Shown here one piece after another: positions 1 to 8,165 of a DNA stretch of 64,000 nt. How positions within the stretch are numbered: position 1 is the stretch's first letter; the number at the start of each line of letters is the position of its first letter. Location: NCBI RefSeq assembly GCF_900129495.1, contig NZ_FQVX01000002.1:1116001-1180000 (forward strand). The letters run 5' to 3'. Source of the DNA: Geodermatophilus nigrescens. GTDB taxonomy: Bacteria > Actinomycetota > Actinomycetes > Mycobacteriales > Geodermatophilaceae. The notes under the pieces were generated by a model that was not told the origin of the DNA, did no database searches, and was given only the letters and a program-made list of their open reading frames with translations. The translations under genes were made by a program, and so were the position numbers.

Positions 1-480
1 GAGTGCATCGACATCACCGCGCTGAACCCCCCGCCGTCGCCGGAGGAGGTGTTCCAGTACTTCCAGCGCCTGCCTCTCCCCCAGCTCGCCACCTCGCAGG
101 CGCCGCCCGGCCGAGGACTGTCCGGCCTCCCCGTCGTCTTCTGGACCGACACCCCGTCCATGCAGACCTTCACCGTGGACATCCGCGGGTTCGCCGTCGT
201 CATCGTCGCCGAGGCGCAGCGCTACGACTGGCACACCGGCGACCCCGCCCGGCCAACGCTCACCACCACCGTCCCCGGCCGCGCCTACCCCGGCCAGGCC
301 ACCGAGCACCTCTACCGCTCCGGCACGTACACCGCGTCGCTCACCGTCACCTGGGGCGCCACGTTCACCGTCGACGGCAGCGCGCCGGCCGACGTGCCCG
401 GCACCACCACGACCGACGGCCCGCCGGTCACCTTCTCCGTCGTCGAGGCCGCCGCCATCCTCACGAACCCCTACGACTGA
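1..480 (+). CDS. C-terminal part of a secreted or surface protein with a PKD-like beta fold (5' end outside window)
   Basis: The reading frame is open from base 1, so the gene starts upstream of the window; 159 codons are seen. The visible part has many alternating hydrophobic/Thr residues (VTWGATFTVDG, YRSGTYTASLTV) and the phrase YDWHTGD followed by a GTYTASLTV strand, which resembles PKD/Ig-like beta-sandwich modules of secreted actinobacterial proteins. No catalytic motif is visible and no membrane anchor lies in this part. The next gene, a lipoprotein, follows at short distance on the same strand, so both may act outside the membrane. Similar proteins are common as hypotheticals in Geodermatophilaceae (recollection, not a search). 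Function unknown. Confidence 0.75.
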   Translation, partial: ECIDITALNPPPSPEEVFQYFQRLPLPQLATSQAPPGRGLSGLPVVFWTDTPSMQTFTVDIRGFAVVIVAEAQRYDWHTGDPARPTLTTTVPGRAYPGQATEHLYRSGTYTASLTVTWGATFTVDGSAPADVPGTTTTDGPPVTFSVVEAAAILTNPYD

Positions 481-531
481 CCGCGCCGCGACTCCTTGTC
501 GCACCGGAACGGCCCGGCCAGACTCCGGCGG

Positions 532-1548
532 GTGCGCCGCTCACCCGCGCTGCTGGTGGCCGCCGTCCTGCTCACCGGCTGCGGCGGCCCGGTCGCCGCG
601 GACGCTGCCGGCAGCCAGGGCCCGGACCCGATCCCGCTGGGAGACGTCGCCGGGGCCGACGACGGCGTCCTCGGGGTCGCCTCCCTCCCCGACGGGCGGT
701 CGGTCGTCCTGCTCGCCCCGCCCGGCGGCCCGCTCACCCTCGCCGACGTCGCCGCCGACGGCACCGCCACCGCCGTCCCCGTGCCCGGCCTCGACGCCGA
801 GCGGCCCGGCCTCACCCGCATCGCGGCCACCGGCGACGGCGTGGTCGTCGTCGGCACGGCCGCGGGGCGCGTAGCCCTGGTCGCCGTCGGCCCGCAGGGC
901 GCCGGCGAGGTCCAGCCGGTCGGCACGATCGGCGCCGCCGACGTCGCGGCCGTCCACGTCGCCGGCGGCACCGACTCGCTGCACCTCGCGCTCGGCGGCA
1001 TCACCGGCACCGCGCGGGTGGTCGCCGTCGACCCGGCGACCGGCGCCGTCCGCGGTACCGCCACGCTGCCCGGCACCCCGCGCGACCTGCAGCCGACCGG
1101 CGACGGCGGCGCGGTCGTCGCCACCGAGGACGGGCCGGCGGCCGCCGTCACCACGGTCGACGCCGCGGCGGCCGTCGTGGGCGCGACGCCGCTCGGCAAC
1201 GGGTCCGCGGGACCGCTGACCGTGGCAGGCGGCGAGGTGTACGCGACCGCCGGCAGCCGCGGCGAGCTGCGCATCACCCGCGGCGCCGAGGTGGTCACCA
1301 CCGTCGACGGCGACCTGCCCGCTGCGATCGCCGTCGACGGGAGCACCGCCACGCTCGTCGACACCGTGTCCGACGCCGAGGTGCCGCGGGTGCTCGAGCG
1401 CACCGTCGACCTGGCCTCCGGGGAGGTGACCGGAGAGGTGGAGCTGTGCGACAGCGGGTCGGTCGCCGGGGCGGACCTCGACGACGAGGGCGGCGGCGCG
1501 GTGGTCGCCGACTGCCGCGGCGAGCCCACCCTCTGGCGCCTCGGCTAG
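532..1548 (+). CDS. Predicted lipoprotein, beta-propeller-like
   Basis: A 338-residue product begins with a short basic stretch, a hydrophobic core and the lipobox LLTGC, so it should be exported and lipid-anchored. The body is made of repeated short beta-like segments (VASLPDGRSVVLL, TRIAATGDGVVVVG, LHLALGG) spaced roughly 40-50 residues, suggesting a beta-propeller or WD40-like fold. I chose the GTG at 532 because it puts the basic n-region directly before the hydrophobic core; a TTG at 496 in the same frame would add 12 residues and neither start has a clear ribosome site. Its stop overlaps the stop of the convergent next gene by three bases. Role unknown; possibly a cell-surface sensor or scaffold. 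Confidence 0.75.
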   Translation: MRRSPALLVAAVLLTGCGGPVAADAAGSQGPDPIPLGDVAGADDGVLGVASLPDGRSVVLLAPPGGPLTLADVAADGTATAVPVPGLDAERPGLTRIAATGDGVVVVGTAAGRVALVAVGPQGAGEVQPVGTIGAADVAAVHVAGGTDSLHLALGGITGTARVVAVDPATGAVRGTATLPGTPRDLQPTGDGGAVVATEDGPAAAVTTVDAAAAVVGATPLGNGSAGPLTVAGGEVYATAGSRGELRITRGAEVVTTVDGDLPAAIAVDGSTATLVDTVSDAEVPRVLERTVDLASGEVTGEVELCDSGSVAGADLDDEGGGAVVADCRGEPTLWRLG

Positions 1549-2114
1549 GCCGGCGGCTTCCAACCCGGGTCGCGGCCGGTGGCGCCCAGCAGGCGGTCGA
1601 GCGCGGGCGCGCCGGCGGGCACCGGCACGACCGGCCCGTACAGGCTCGGCGGGCGGTCGTCGCCGAAGGACTCGGCGAACTCCCGGCACGCGTCGGCCGC
1701 CGCTAGGTCGACGTCGTAGGGCTGTCCGGTGGCGACGGCGAGGTCCCAGCCGTGCACGACCACCTCGTCCAGCGCGACGACGGCGGTGACGTCGCCCGGC
1801 ATCTCCACGCCGCCGGCCGCCGTCATCCCCTCCCACGCGGCCGGGTCGCGCCAGGCGGCGGCCAGCGCGTCGAGCTCGGCGGGGATGCGGGTGCGCCAGT
1901 CGGCGGGCAGATGCGCCGGGTCGACCGACGCGGCGCCCTCGACCGGCGTCTTCGCCGCGGCCATCCGGAACGCGTACGCCAGCCCGGCGAGGTGACCGAG
2001 GAGGCCCGCGACGGAGGTGCCGGCGCAGGGCGTGGGGGCGTCGAGTTGCTCGTCGCGGATGCCGGCGACCACCCCCGCCGTCGTCGCCGCGGCCGGTCCC
2101 AGGTCGAAGGTCAT
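1545..2114 (-). CDS. TIGR03086-type metal-binding protein (DinB/mycothiol-dependent isomerase-like fold)
   Basis: The 189-residue product matches the TIGR03086 family: the start MTFDLGPAA, then QLDAPTPC, the helix LLGHLAGLAYAF with a metal-ligand-type His, and LDEVVVHGWDLAVATGQ, which carries the second conserved His. These are four-helix-bundle proteins related to DinB and mycothiol-dependent maleylpyruvate isomerase; the substrate is unknown in most members. A start at 2147 would add 11 residues (MSPGAPSGLPS); 2114 matches the usual family start but neither has a good ribosome site. The gene converges on the lipoprotein gene with overlapping stops and diverges from the next gene. Confidence 0.82.
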   Translation of the reverse strand: MTFDLGPAAATTAGVVAGIRDEQLDAPTPCAGTSVAGLLGHLAGLAYAFRMAAAKTPVEGAASVDPAHLPADWRTRIPAELDALAAAWRDPAAWEGMTAAGGVEMPGDVTAVVALDEVVVHGWDLAVATGQPYDVDLAAADACREFAESFGDDRPPSLYGPVVPVPAGAPALDRLLGATGRDPGWKPPA

Positions 2115-2180
2115 GGACGGCAGACCGGACGGCGCGCCGGGACTCATCGCCGTCGCGGGAACGGAGTAAGAAGGACAGCC

Positions 2181-2960
2181 GTGACCGCGGGACGAGGGAG
2201 CGACGCCGTCCTGGTGCTGCCCAGCGCCGGACCCGACCCGATCCCGCTGCCGACCGCGCTGGCCGCCGTCCTCGGGTACGCGCGCGGCCGCCGGCCGCTG
2301 TTCTTCCGCTCCCCCAGCCAGCCGCAGGGACGCTGGGTTGAGGTGCTCGCCTACGCCCTCGACCGCTTCGACGGCCAGGCGCCCGAGACCGCCGACCGGC
2401 CCACCGACCGCGACGTCCTCGTCGCCGAGGGCCTGCACGGCCGGCTCGACCCGGCCGCCTGGCGGGAGGTGCGCGGCACCCTCGACGACGTCTGGCCGCT
2501 GGTGCGCACGATGCTCGACCGCGCCGCCGGCCGCCCGATGTGGGAGCTGCCCGACGACGAGTTCTCCGTGCTCGGCGAGCCCGGCACCGTCGGCGCGGCG
2601 CTGCGCACGCTCACCGGCTCGCCGGGCGCCCGGCACGTGGTCGCCGCGCTGCACTCGCGGTACCCGGGGCTCGTGCCGCTGGTCGACGGCGTCACGCGGC
2701 GCCAGCTCTACGGCCACGTGAGCGAGGGCGACAGCGGACCGGAGGCCGTCGTGCACCGCGAGCTCACCGCCAACGCCGCCGCGTTCGCCTCCCTGGAGAC
2801 GGCGACGGCGGCGCTCATCGGCCGTCCGCTCACCCGGCTGCGCCTGCACGACGTGCTGCTCTGGCTGTCCGGGTCGCTGCGGATGACGCACGCGGTCGCC
2901 GTCGGCCGGGCGCTGGCCGCCGACTCCGAGCAGGGCCTGGACGCGCTGCTGCCCGCCTGA
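2181..2960 (+). CDS. DUF6308-like protein (divergent copy)
   Basis: 259 residues from a GTG preceded by AAGGAC five bases upstream. The protein has no signal or membrane segment. Its order of segments parallels the next gene: a middle stretch TDRDVLVAEGLHGRL, then HSRYPGLVPLVDGVTRRQL, and finally RLRLHDVLLWLSG. These align with the DUF6308 hallmark of a basic helix, LVPxxDxV, and a C-terminal D-V-x-W-M segment. I therefore call it a diverged DUF6308 member; the family has no established function, although the layout recalls small helical DNA-binding folds (inference). It is followed 30 bases later by a clearer DUF6308 gene, so the two probably arose by duplication and may be co-transcribed. 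Confidence 0.65.
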   Translation: MTAGRGSDAVLVLPSAGPDPIPLPTALAAVLGYARGRRPLFFRSPSQPQGRWVEVLAYALDRFDGQAPETADRPTDRDVLVAEGLHGRLDPAAWREVRGTLDDVWPLVRTMLDRAAGRPMWELPDDEFSVLGEPGTVGAALRTLTGSPGARHVVAALHSRYPGLVPLVDGVTRRQLYGHVSEGDSGPEAVVHRELTANAAAFASLETATAALIGRPLTRLRLHDVLLWLSGSLRMTHAVAVGRALAADSEQGLDALLPA

Positions 2961-2990
2961 ACCGTCGGACCCCCGCGGCACCGTGCCGCC

Positions 2991-3614
2991 ATGCCCGTCG
3001 ATCTGCTCCCCCTCGTCGACGACCCGCACGCGGTCGAGGACCTGCGCCGGCACGACGCGCCGTTCTACCCCGGCCGGCGCTTCGCGTTCCTCGGCGCCCG
3101 CGACCCGGTGCGCGTCACCGCCGACGACCTGGTCGCCGTCGGGCTGGTCGGCGTCACGCTGCCGGGCGACGTCGCCCTCGACCTGCTGGAGGGCGACCTC
3201 GGTCTCGACGTCGCCGACTGCCTCGCCCAGGTCCCGGACGACGTGCCGGTCGGCGACCCGCGCGCTCCCGGGCTGCTCGGGACGGCGTCGTCGCTCGGCC
3301 TCGCGCGGGACCTGCTCGAGGAACGCGCGGGCCTGCGCGCCGCCGGCACGCTGCTCGCGCGCAAGCGGCCCCTGCTCGTGCCGGTGCCCGACCCCGTCGT
3401 GTGGTGCGCGCTCGACGTGACCGGCGACGGGTGGGACTGGGCGCTGGACGCGTTCGCGGACGACGACCTCGTGGACCGGGTGACCGCGGTCCGGCGGGCG
3501 GCCGGGCTCGTCACGACGGGGGACCTGCGCGCGCTGCAGGACCTGGTGTGGATGCGTCACCACCGCGAGCACCTGCGCGTCCGCTGCGCCGGGCTGCGAC
3601 TGCCCGCGGCCTGA
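2991..3614 (+). CDS. DUF6308 family protein
   Basis: 207 residues, ATG start. Family marks are visible in order: RVTADDLVAVGLV near residue 40, ALDLLEGDLG, then LLARKRPLLVPVPDPVVW around residue 125 and LRALQDLVWMRHH near the end. This is the standard DUF6308 length and layout. The function of DUF6308 proteins is not known; they are widespread in actinobacteria and appear cytoplasmic. It lies 30 bases after a diverged relative on the same strand. No obvious ribosome site precedes the ATG. Confidence 0.8.
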   Translation: MPVDLLPLVDDPHAVEDLRRHDAPFYPGRRFAFLGARDPVRVTADDLVAVGLVGVTLPGDVALDLLEGDLGLDVADCLAQVPDDVPVGDPRAPGLLGTASSLGLARDLLEERAGLRAAGTLLARKRPLLVPVPDPVVWCALDVTGDGWDWALDAFADDDLVDRVTAVRRAAGLVTTGDLRALQDLVWMRHHREHLRVRCAGLRLPAA

Positions 3615-3673
3615 GGGTGCCGGTCGGCGTCCGGCCTGCCGATGGACAGGAGGACCCCTCCGGAAGGACGCCC

Positions 3674-3874
3674 GTGCACCCCCCGCTCGACCGCATGTCC
3701 CGCTCGATCTCCACCGGCCACCTGCTGGCCGACTGCGAGCGGTGGTGCCGCGACGTCCTCCCGCCGCGCGAGGCCTGGGTGCAGCGGACGGCGCCCGCGC
3801 GGAGCAACGTCACCTCGCTGCGGGACGCCGCGCAGCGCCTCCGCGAGGGGACGCAGCACCGCCTCGCCAGTTGA
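3674..3874 (+). CDS. Small hypothetical protein, 66 residues
   Basis: A GTG at 3674 is preceded by GGAAGG at a workable distance. The product has a hydrophilic, helix-rich sequence with LADCERWCRDVL near the middle (two Cys four residues apart) and ends with RLREGTQHRLAS. I do not recognise a family. The reading frame extends far upstream without a stop, but only this stretch looks coding. Its stop codon lies in the left arm of the long inverted repeat at 3871-3940. A longer antisense reading frame over the same bases looks like a shadow. Confidence 0.5.
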   Translation: MHPPLDRMSRSISTGHLLADCERWCRDVLPPREAWVQRTAPARSNVTSLRDAAQRLREGTQHRLAS

Positions 3875-3940
3875 TCATCGGATGCGTGCCGCCGACACGC
3901 GCGGACACGCCGGAGCGAGCGGCACACATCCGATGATCAA
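3871..3940. repeat. Long inverted repeat, 22-base arms
   Basis: Left arm 3871-3892 begins TTGATCATCGGATG; right arm 3919-3940 is its reverse complement except for one base, with a 26-base spacer. The arms begin at the stop codon of the upstream small gene. As RNA it would form a stable hairpin, so it could end transcription, but the AT-containing outer arm is unusual for this GC-rich sequence and looks more like a dispersed palindromic element. Only one copy is in the window. Confidence 0.8.
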
Positions 3941-4153
3941 CACGTAGGCCACCGCCGGCACCCGGGATTCACCCCGGCGCACGACGGGCAGCCACAGCCC
4001 GTGACCGGCACCGCGCGCTCCGCCTCCCGCCCGATGCCCGGCGTCACCGGCGTCGACGAGTCCGCCGGCGTCGACCCGGCCCGCACCGAGGTGCCCCGAC
4101 CCGGCGCCGTGCGCGTCGAGAGCCTGCGCTGGGGCGACGGCCGCGAGGCACCG

Positions 4154-5944
4154 GTGACCGAGCGCGACGACCTCGGCTACGCCGACCTGCGCACCTACGC
4201 CTCGATCGGCGACGGCCGCACCCTCGCGCTGGTCGCCCGCGACGGCCGGATCGACTGGCTGCCGCTGCCCGAGCTCGACGGCGCCCCGGTGTTCGGCGCG
4301 CTGCTCGACACCGACAACGGCGGCTGCCTGGAGCTGTGCCCCGACGGCGAGTTCACCGTCGCCCGCGCGTACGTCGGCGACTCGAACGTCCTGGCCACGA
4401 CGTTCACCACGCCCACCGGCCGGGTCCGGGTCACCGACGCGCTCAACACCGGCATCGCCGGCCGGCTGCCCTGGGTCGAGCTGGCCCGCCGGGTCGAGGG
4501 GCTCGAGGGATCGGTGACGATGCGCGGCACCGTCCGCCCGGGCACCTGCCTGAACACCGTCAGCCCGTGGGTGCACGACACCACGCACGGTCCAGTGCTG
4601 CGGGTGGCCGGCCTGACCCTCGCCGTCCGCACGCTGGCCGCCGACGACGTGACCGCCGCCGACCGCCGCATCGACGTCACCTTCACCACGCACGCGGGCT
4701 CGCGGCACCTGCTCGCCGTCGTCGGCACCGAGGACGAGCCGCTGTTCCTCCCGCCGCCGGAGGCCATCGACGCCGGCATCGACCGCACCGTCGACCGCTG
4801 GGGCGCGTGGATGGACGCCTTCGAGTGGAAGGGGCCGTGGGCCGACGCCGTCCGCCGCAGCACGCTCATCCTCAAGCAGCTCATCCACGCCTCGACCGGC
4901 GCGATCGTCGCCGCGCCGACGACGTCGCTGCCCGAAGGCCCGGCCGGCGGGCGCACCTGGGACTACCGCTACGCCTGGGTGCGCGACTCCGCCTATGCCC
5001 TCGTGGCACTCATCCGGTTCGGCCTGCGCGAGGAGACCCACGGCGCGATGAGCTGGCTGCTGTCGGTGATGCGCCGGCACGGGCCCGAGCCGCGGGTCTG
5101 CTACACCGTCGACGGCGGCCGCAGCGACGGCGTCACCGTGGCCGACGTGCCCGGCTGGCGCGGCATCGGCCCGGTGCGGGTGGGCAACGCCGCGGCCGAC
5201 CAGCTGCAGCTCGGCGTCTTCGGCGACGTCTTCGGCATCGTGTCGCTGTACGTGGAGAACGGGCACGTGCTCGACGCCGGGACCGGCCGGATGCTCGCCG
5301 GCATCGCCGACCTCGCCTGCGACCGCTGGCAGGTGCGCGACTCCGGCATGTGGGAGCTGCCGGAGCTGCGCCACTACACGACGTCGAAGCTCGGCTGCTG
5401 GCAGGCGCTGACCAAGGCCGTGGAGCTCGCCGAGCGCGGGCAGATCCCCGGCGACCCGGCGCGGTGGGCACACGAGGCCGAGCGGATCGCTGCGTGGGTG
5501 GACGAGAACGCGTGGGACGCCGAGCGCGGCGCCTACGTCTGGTACCCGGGCTCGGACGCGCTGGACGCCTCGATCGTGCTGCACGCGATCAGCGGCTTCG
5601 ACCGCGGCGAGCGGATGAGCTCGACACTGGACGCGCTGCGCCGCGAGCTCGGCGCCGGCCCGCACCTGTACCGCTTCACCGGCGCGTCCGACGTCGAGGG
5701 CGTCTTCCTGCCGTGCTCGTTCTGGACCGTCTCGGCGCTCGCGCTCTGCGGCCGGCGCGAGGAGGCGTACGCGCTCATGGACGAGCTGATGACGACGGCG
5801 AACGACGTCGGCCTGCTGCCTGAGGTGCTCGACCCGGCCACCGGCGACTGGCTGGGCAACCTCCCCCAGGCGCTCACCCACCTGGCGCTGATCAACGCCG
5901 CGATCACGGTCGGCACCGACGACGACCCGGCGGAGACCCGCTAG
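4154..5944 (+). CDS. Glycoside hydrolase family 15 protein (glucoamylase/trehalase type)
   Basis: 596 residues. The N-terminal third starts with YASIGDGRTLALVARDGR and IDWLPLPELD, the usual GH15 opening, and carries a beta-sandwich; the (alpha/alpha)6 barrel follows with WDYRYAWVRDSAYAL, GWRGIGPVRVGNAA, DLACDRWQVRDSGMWELPE, and YVWYPGSD. The Glu in GMWELPE (general acid) and the C-terminal PEVLDP region fit GH15 enzymes that cleave trehalose or alpha-glucans in the cytoplasm. I chose GTG 4154, with GAGG five bases upstream, because the extra 51 residues gained from GTG 4001 are Pro/Arg-rich and unlike the family. It is a single gene, not beside trehalose synthesis genes. Confidence 0.9.
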   Translation: MTERDDLGYADLRTYASIGDGRTLALVARDGRIDWLPLPELDGAPVFGALLDTDNGGCLELCPDGEFTVARAYVGDSNVLATTFTTPTGRVRVTDALNTGIAGRLPWVELARRVEGLEGSVTMRGTVRPGTCLNTVSPWVHDTTHGPVLRVAGLTLAVRTLAADDVTAADRRIDVTFTTHAGSRHLLAVVGTEDEPLFLPPPEAIDAGIDRTVDRWGAWMDAFEWKGPWADAVRRSTLILKQLIHASTGAIVAAPTTSLPEGPAGGRTWDYRYAWVRDSAYALVALIRFGLREETHGAMSWLLSVMRRHGPEPRVCYTVDGGRSDGVTVADVPGWRGIGPVRVGNAAADQLQLGVFGDVFGIVSLYVENGHVLDAGTGRMLAGIADLACDRWQVRDSGMWELPELRHYTTSKLGCWQALTKAVELAERGQIPGDPARWAHEAERIAAWVDENAWDAERGAYVWYPGSDALDASIVLHAISGFDRGERMSSTLDALRRELGAGPHLYRFTGASDVEGVFLPCSFWTVSALALCGRREEAYALMDELMTTANDVGLLPEVLDPATGDWLGNLPQALTHLALINAAITVGTDDDPAETR

Positions 5945-5951
5945 GACCGGC

Positions 5952-6401
5952 TCAGACCCCGGCCAGCACCGCGCGGACCTCGGCGTCCCAGGCGCGCACC
6001 CGCTCGGCGAGGTCGGCGGCCGCGGCGTCGAGCGGGACGGGCAGGCCGCGCACCGCGACCTCGGGCAGCCGCAGCGAGGGCAGGTCGGCCAGCCCGACGG
6101 GACCGGCCGGCCGCTCGGTGGCCAGCGCCGCGCGGATGCGCGCCATGTCGACCGCCCGCGACCAGGCGGGCACCGGGTCGCGCAGCGGGTCGACGCCGAA
6201 GACGGCGGCGCGCTGCAGGTGCGCCCGGCGGCGGGCGCGCAGCTGCCAGGGCCGCGCCGGCGCCATCGCGGAGGGGGGCACCGCGGCCGCGACCGCGTCC
6301 ACCCACGCCCGGCGCCAGGTCTCGTCGGCGCGGTCCAGAGCCGCGGCGGCGAGGGCGGCGGCCTCCGACCACGCCGTCCACACCGGGTCGTCGTGCTGCA
6401 T
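5952..6401 (-). CDS. Hypothetical cytoplasmic protein, 149 residues
   Basis: ATG at 6401 follows a very strong ribosome site (GGAAGGGAGGG) in the right place, which decides the start. The protein is Ala-rich and helical (WSEAAALAAAALDRADETW), with a Pro-rich centre and a C-terminal helix ending EVRAVLAGV. No signal peptide, membrane segment or metal motif is visible, and I do not recognise a family. It converges with the GH15 gene seven bases away and diverges from the DUF1810 gene. Confidence 0.65.
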   Translation of the reverse strand: MQHDDPVWTAWSEAAALAAAALDRADETWRRAWVDAVAAAVPPSAMAPARPWQLRARRRAHLQRAAVFGVDPLRDPVPAWSRAVDMARIRAALATERPAGPVGLADLPSLRLPEVAVRGLPVPLDAAAADLAERVRAWDAEVRAVLAGV

Positions 6402-6494
6402 CCGGTGGCCCTCCCTTCCGTCGCGTGTGCCGGGGACCATGGTGAGCGCCGCCGTCCGCCCGCGCCCGTCGGGCCCCCGTCCGCGGAGTGGGCG

Positions 6495-6929
6495 ATGCTG
6501 CCGGTCGTGACCGACGACCCGTACCGGCTGTCCCGCTTCGTCGACGCCCAGACCGACACCTACGCCCAGGCGCTCACCGAGCTGCGCGCCGGGCACAAGA
6601 CCAGCCACTGGATGTGGTTCGTGTTCCCGCAGGTCGAGGGCCTGGGCCGCAGCGCGACCGCGCAGCGCTACGCGATCAGCGGGCTCGACGAGGCGCGCGC
6701 CTACCTGGCGCACCCCGTGCTCGGCGAGCGCCTGGTCGAGGCGGCGCGGGCGCTCACCGACCTGCCCGGCCGCGACGCCGCCGCCGTCCTCGGTCCCGTC
6801 GACGCGCAGAAGCTGCGCTCGTCGATGACCCTGTTCGCGCACGCCGACCCGGCGCAGCCGGTGTTCCGCGCCGTGCTGGACCAGTACTTCGGCGGCGAGG
6901 AGGACGGGGCGACGACGTCGCGGCTGTAG
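6495..6929 (+). CDS. DUF1810 domain-containing protein
   Basis: 144 residues, covering a full DUF1810 domain: RLSRFVDAQTDTYAQAL, the hallmark KTSHWMWFVFPQ, the segment RSATAQRYAISGLDEA, then KLRSSMTLF and the end YFGGEEDGATT. The fold is a small helical domain also seen in calpastatin-annotated bacterial proteins; no reaction is established. ATG 6495 has GGAG upstream; a GTG at 6507 is the alternative. A hairpin repeat directly follows the stop. Confidence 0.9.
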   Translation: MLPVVTDDPYRLSRFVDAQTDTYAQALTELRAGHKTSHWMWFVFPQVEGLGRSATAQRYAISGLDEARAYLAHPVLGERLVEAARALTDLPGRDAAAVLGPVDAQKLRSSMTLFAHADPAQPVFRAVLDQYFGGEEDGATTSRL

Positions 6930-6933
6930 TCCT

Positions 6934-6985
6934 GGAGCCAGTCGTGCTCTGCCCCGCCTCCGTGGGTAGAGCACGACTCCGCTCC
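6934..6985. repeat. Dispersed hairpin element, copy 1
   Basis: Arms 6940-6954 (AGTCGTGCTCTGCCC) and 6964-6978 form a 15-base stem with a 9-base loop and one G-U pair; a further GGAGC/GCTCC pairing lies outside. The same core with the same loop length recurs at 25835-25887. It sits five to ten bases after the DUF1810 stop, so it may act as a terminator, but the two-copy sequence identity is more than a generic terminator needs. Confidence 0.8.
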
Positions 6986-7087
6986 GGACACCTGTGCTTC
7001 CGCTGGCGCAACCGGACGTTGCGGGTGAGTTGCGGATCGCGACCGTCCGGCGGGCGGTCGCGCCCCGGGTCGGCGACCCTTGATCAC

Positions 7088-8146
7088 GTGAGCGACAACA
7101 GCGGATCCGGGTACGTCACCAGCGGCCAGGAGTACAGCCGCGACACGAACTACATCACCGACCGGATCACCGCCGACGGGTCGAGCCCCTGGCCCGTGGA
7201 GGCCGGCCGGTACCGGCTGGTCATCGCGCGGGCGTGCCCCTGGGCCAACCGCGCGGCGATCGTGCGCCGGCTGCTCGGGCTGGAGCAGGCCTTCTCGATG
7301 GGCATCTGCGGACCCACGCACGACGAGCGCAGCTGGACCTTCGACCTCGACCCCGGCGGCCGCGACCCGGTGCTGGGCTACGAGCGGCTGCAGGAGGCCT
7401 TCTTCGCCCGCGACCCGGAGTACCCGCGCGGCATCACGGTCCCGGCGATGGTCGACGTCCCGACGAAGGCCGTCGTCACCAACGACTTCATGCAGATGAC
7501 GCTCGACTTCTCCACCGAGTGGACGGCGCACCACCGCGACGGCGCCCCCGACCTCTACCCCGAGCACCTGCGGGACGAGATGGACGCCGTCATGAAGCGC
7601 GTCTACACGGAGATCAACAACGGCGTGTACCGGTGCGGGTTCGCCGGCTCGCAGGACGCCTACGACGCGGCCTACGAGCGGCTGTGGACGGCGCTGGACT
7701 GGCTCGAGGAGCGGCTGACGACGCAGCGCTACCTCATGGGCGACACGATCACCGAGGCCGACGTCCGGCTGTTCACCACGCTGGCCCGCTTCGACGCCGT
7801 CTACCACGGCCACTTCAAGGCGAACCGGCAGAAGCTCTCCGAGATGCCGGCGCTGTGGGGCTACGCGCGCGACCTGTTCCAGACGCCGGGGTTCGGGGAC
7901 ACCACCGACTTCCCGCAGATCAAGGAGCACTACTACGTGGTGCACGCCGACATCAACCCGACGCAGGTCATCCCGATGGGGCCCGACACCCGCAACTGGC
8001 TGACCCCGCACGGGCGCGAGGAGCTCGGCGGCTCACCGTTCGGGGACGGGACGCCGCCCGGTCCGGTGGCGCCCGGCGAGGAGGTGCCGGAGTCGCACGG
8101 CCCGGGCGGGATCGGCCACCGCCCCGACGAGGAGCGGCAGTCCTGA
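7088..8146 (+). CDS. Xi-class glutathione transferase: S-thiolyl-hydroquinone reductase
   Basis: 352 residues from GTG 7088. The catalytic segment ACPWANRAAIVRRLLGLE (Cys in CPWA) and the preceding RYRLVIARACPW are the signature of the ECM4/YqjG family, which reduces thiol-conjugated hydroquinones back to hydroquinones. The long N-terminal lead (SGQEYSRDTNYITDRI), the FYPxxL-like C-terminal helical domain with GDTITEADVRLFTTLARFD, and the dimerisation tail are all present. Actinobacteria make mycothiol rather than glutathione, and some relatives use mycothiol conjugates; that is the likely cofactor here (inference). The last 40 residues are hydrophilic and Pro/Gly-rich, longer than usual. Stands alone. 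Confidence 0.9.
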   Translation: MSDNSGSGYVTSGQEYSRDTNYITDRITADGSSPWPVEAGRYRLVIARACPWANRAAIVRRLLGLEQAFSMGICGPTHDERSWTFDLDPGGRDPVLGYERLQEAFFARDPEYPRGITVPAMVDVPTKAVVTNDFMQMTLDFSTEWTAHHRDGAPDLYPEHLRDEMDAVMKRVYTEINNGVYRCGFAGSQDAYDAAYERLWTALDWLEERLTTQRYLMGDTITEADVRLFTTLARFDAVYHGHFKANRQKLSEMPALWGYARDLFQTPGFGDTTDFPQIKEHYYVVHADINPTQVIPMGPDTRNWLTPHGREELGGSPFGDGTPPGPVAPGEEVPESHGPGGIGHRPDEERQS

Positions 8147-8165
8147 GCCCGGTCGGCGGGGGCGG

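Noticed and set aside
3875-6559. 894-residue open frame on the minus strand
   Set aside because: Antisense to the GH15 gene; only its short right-hand part overlaps a real gene, which is in a different frame.
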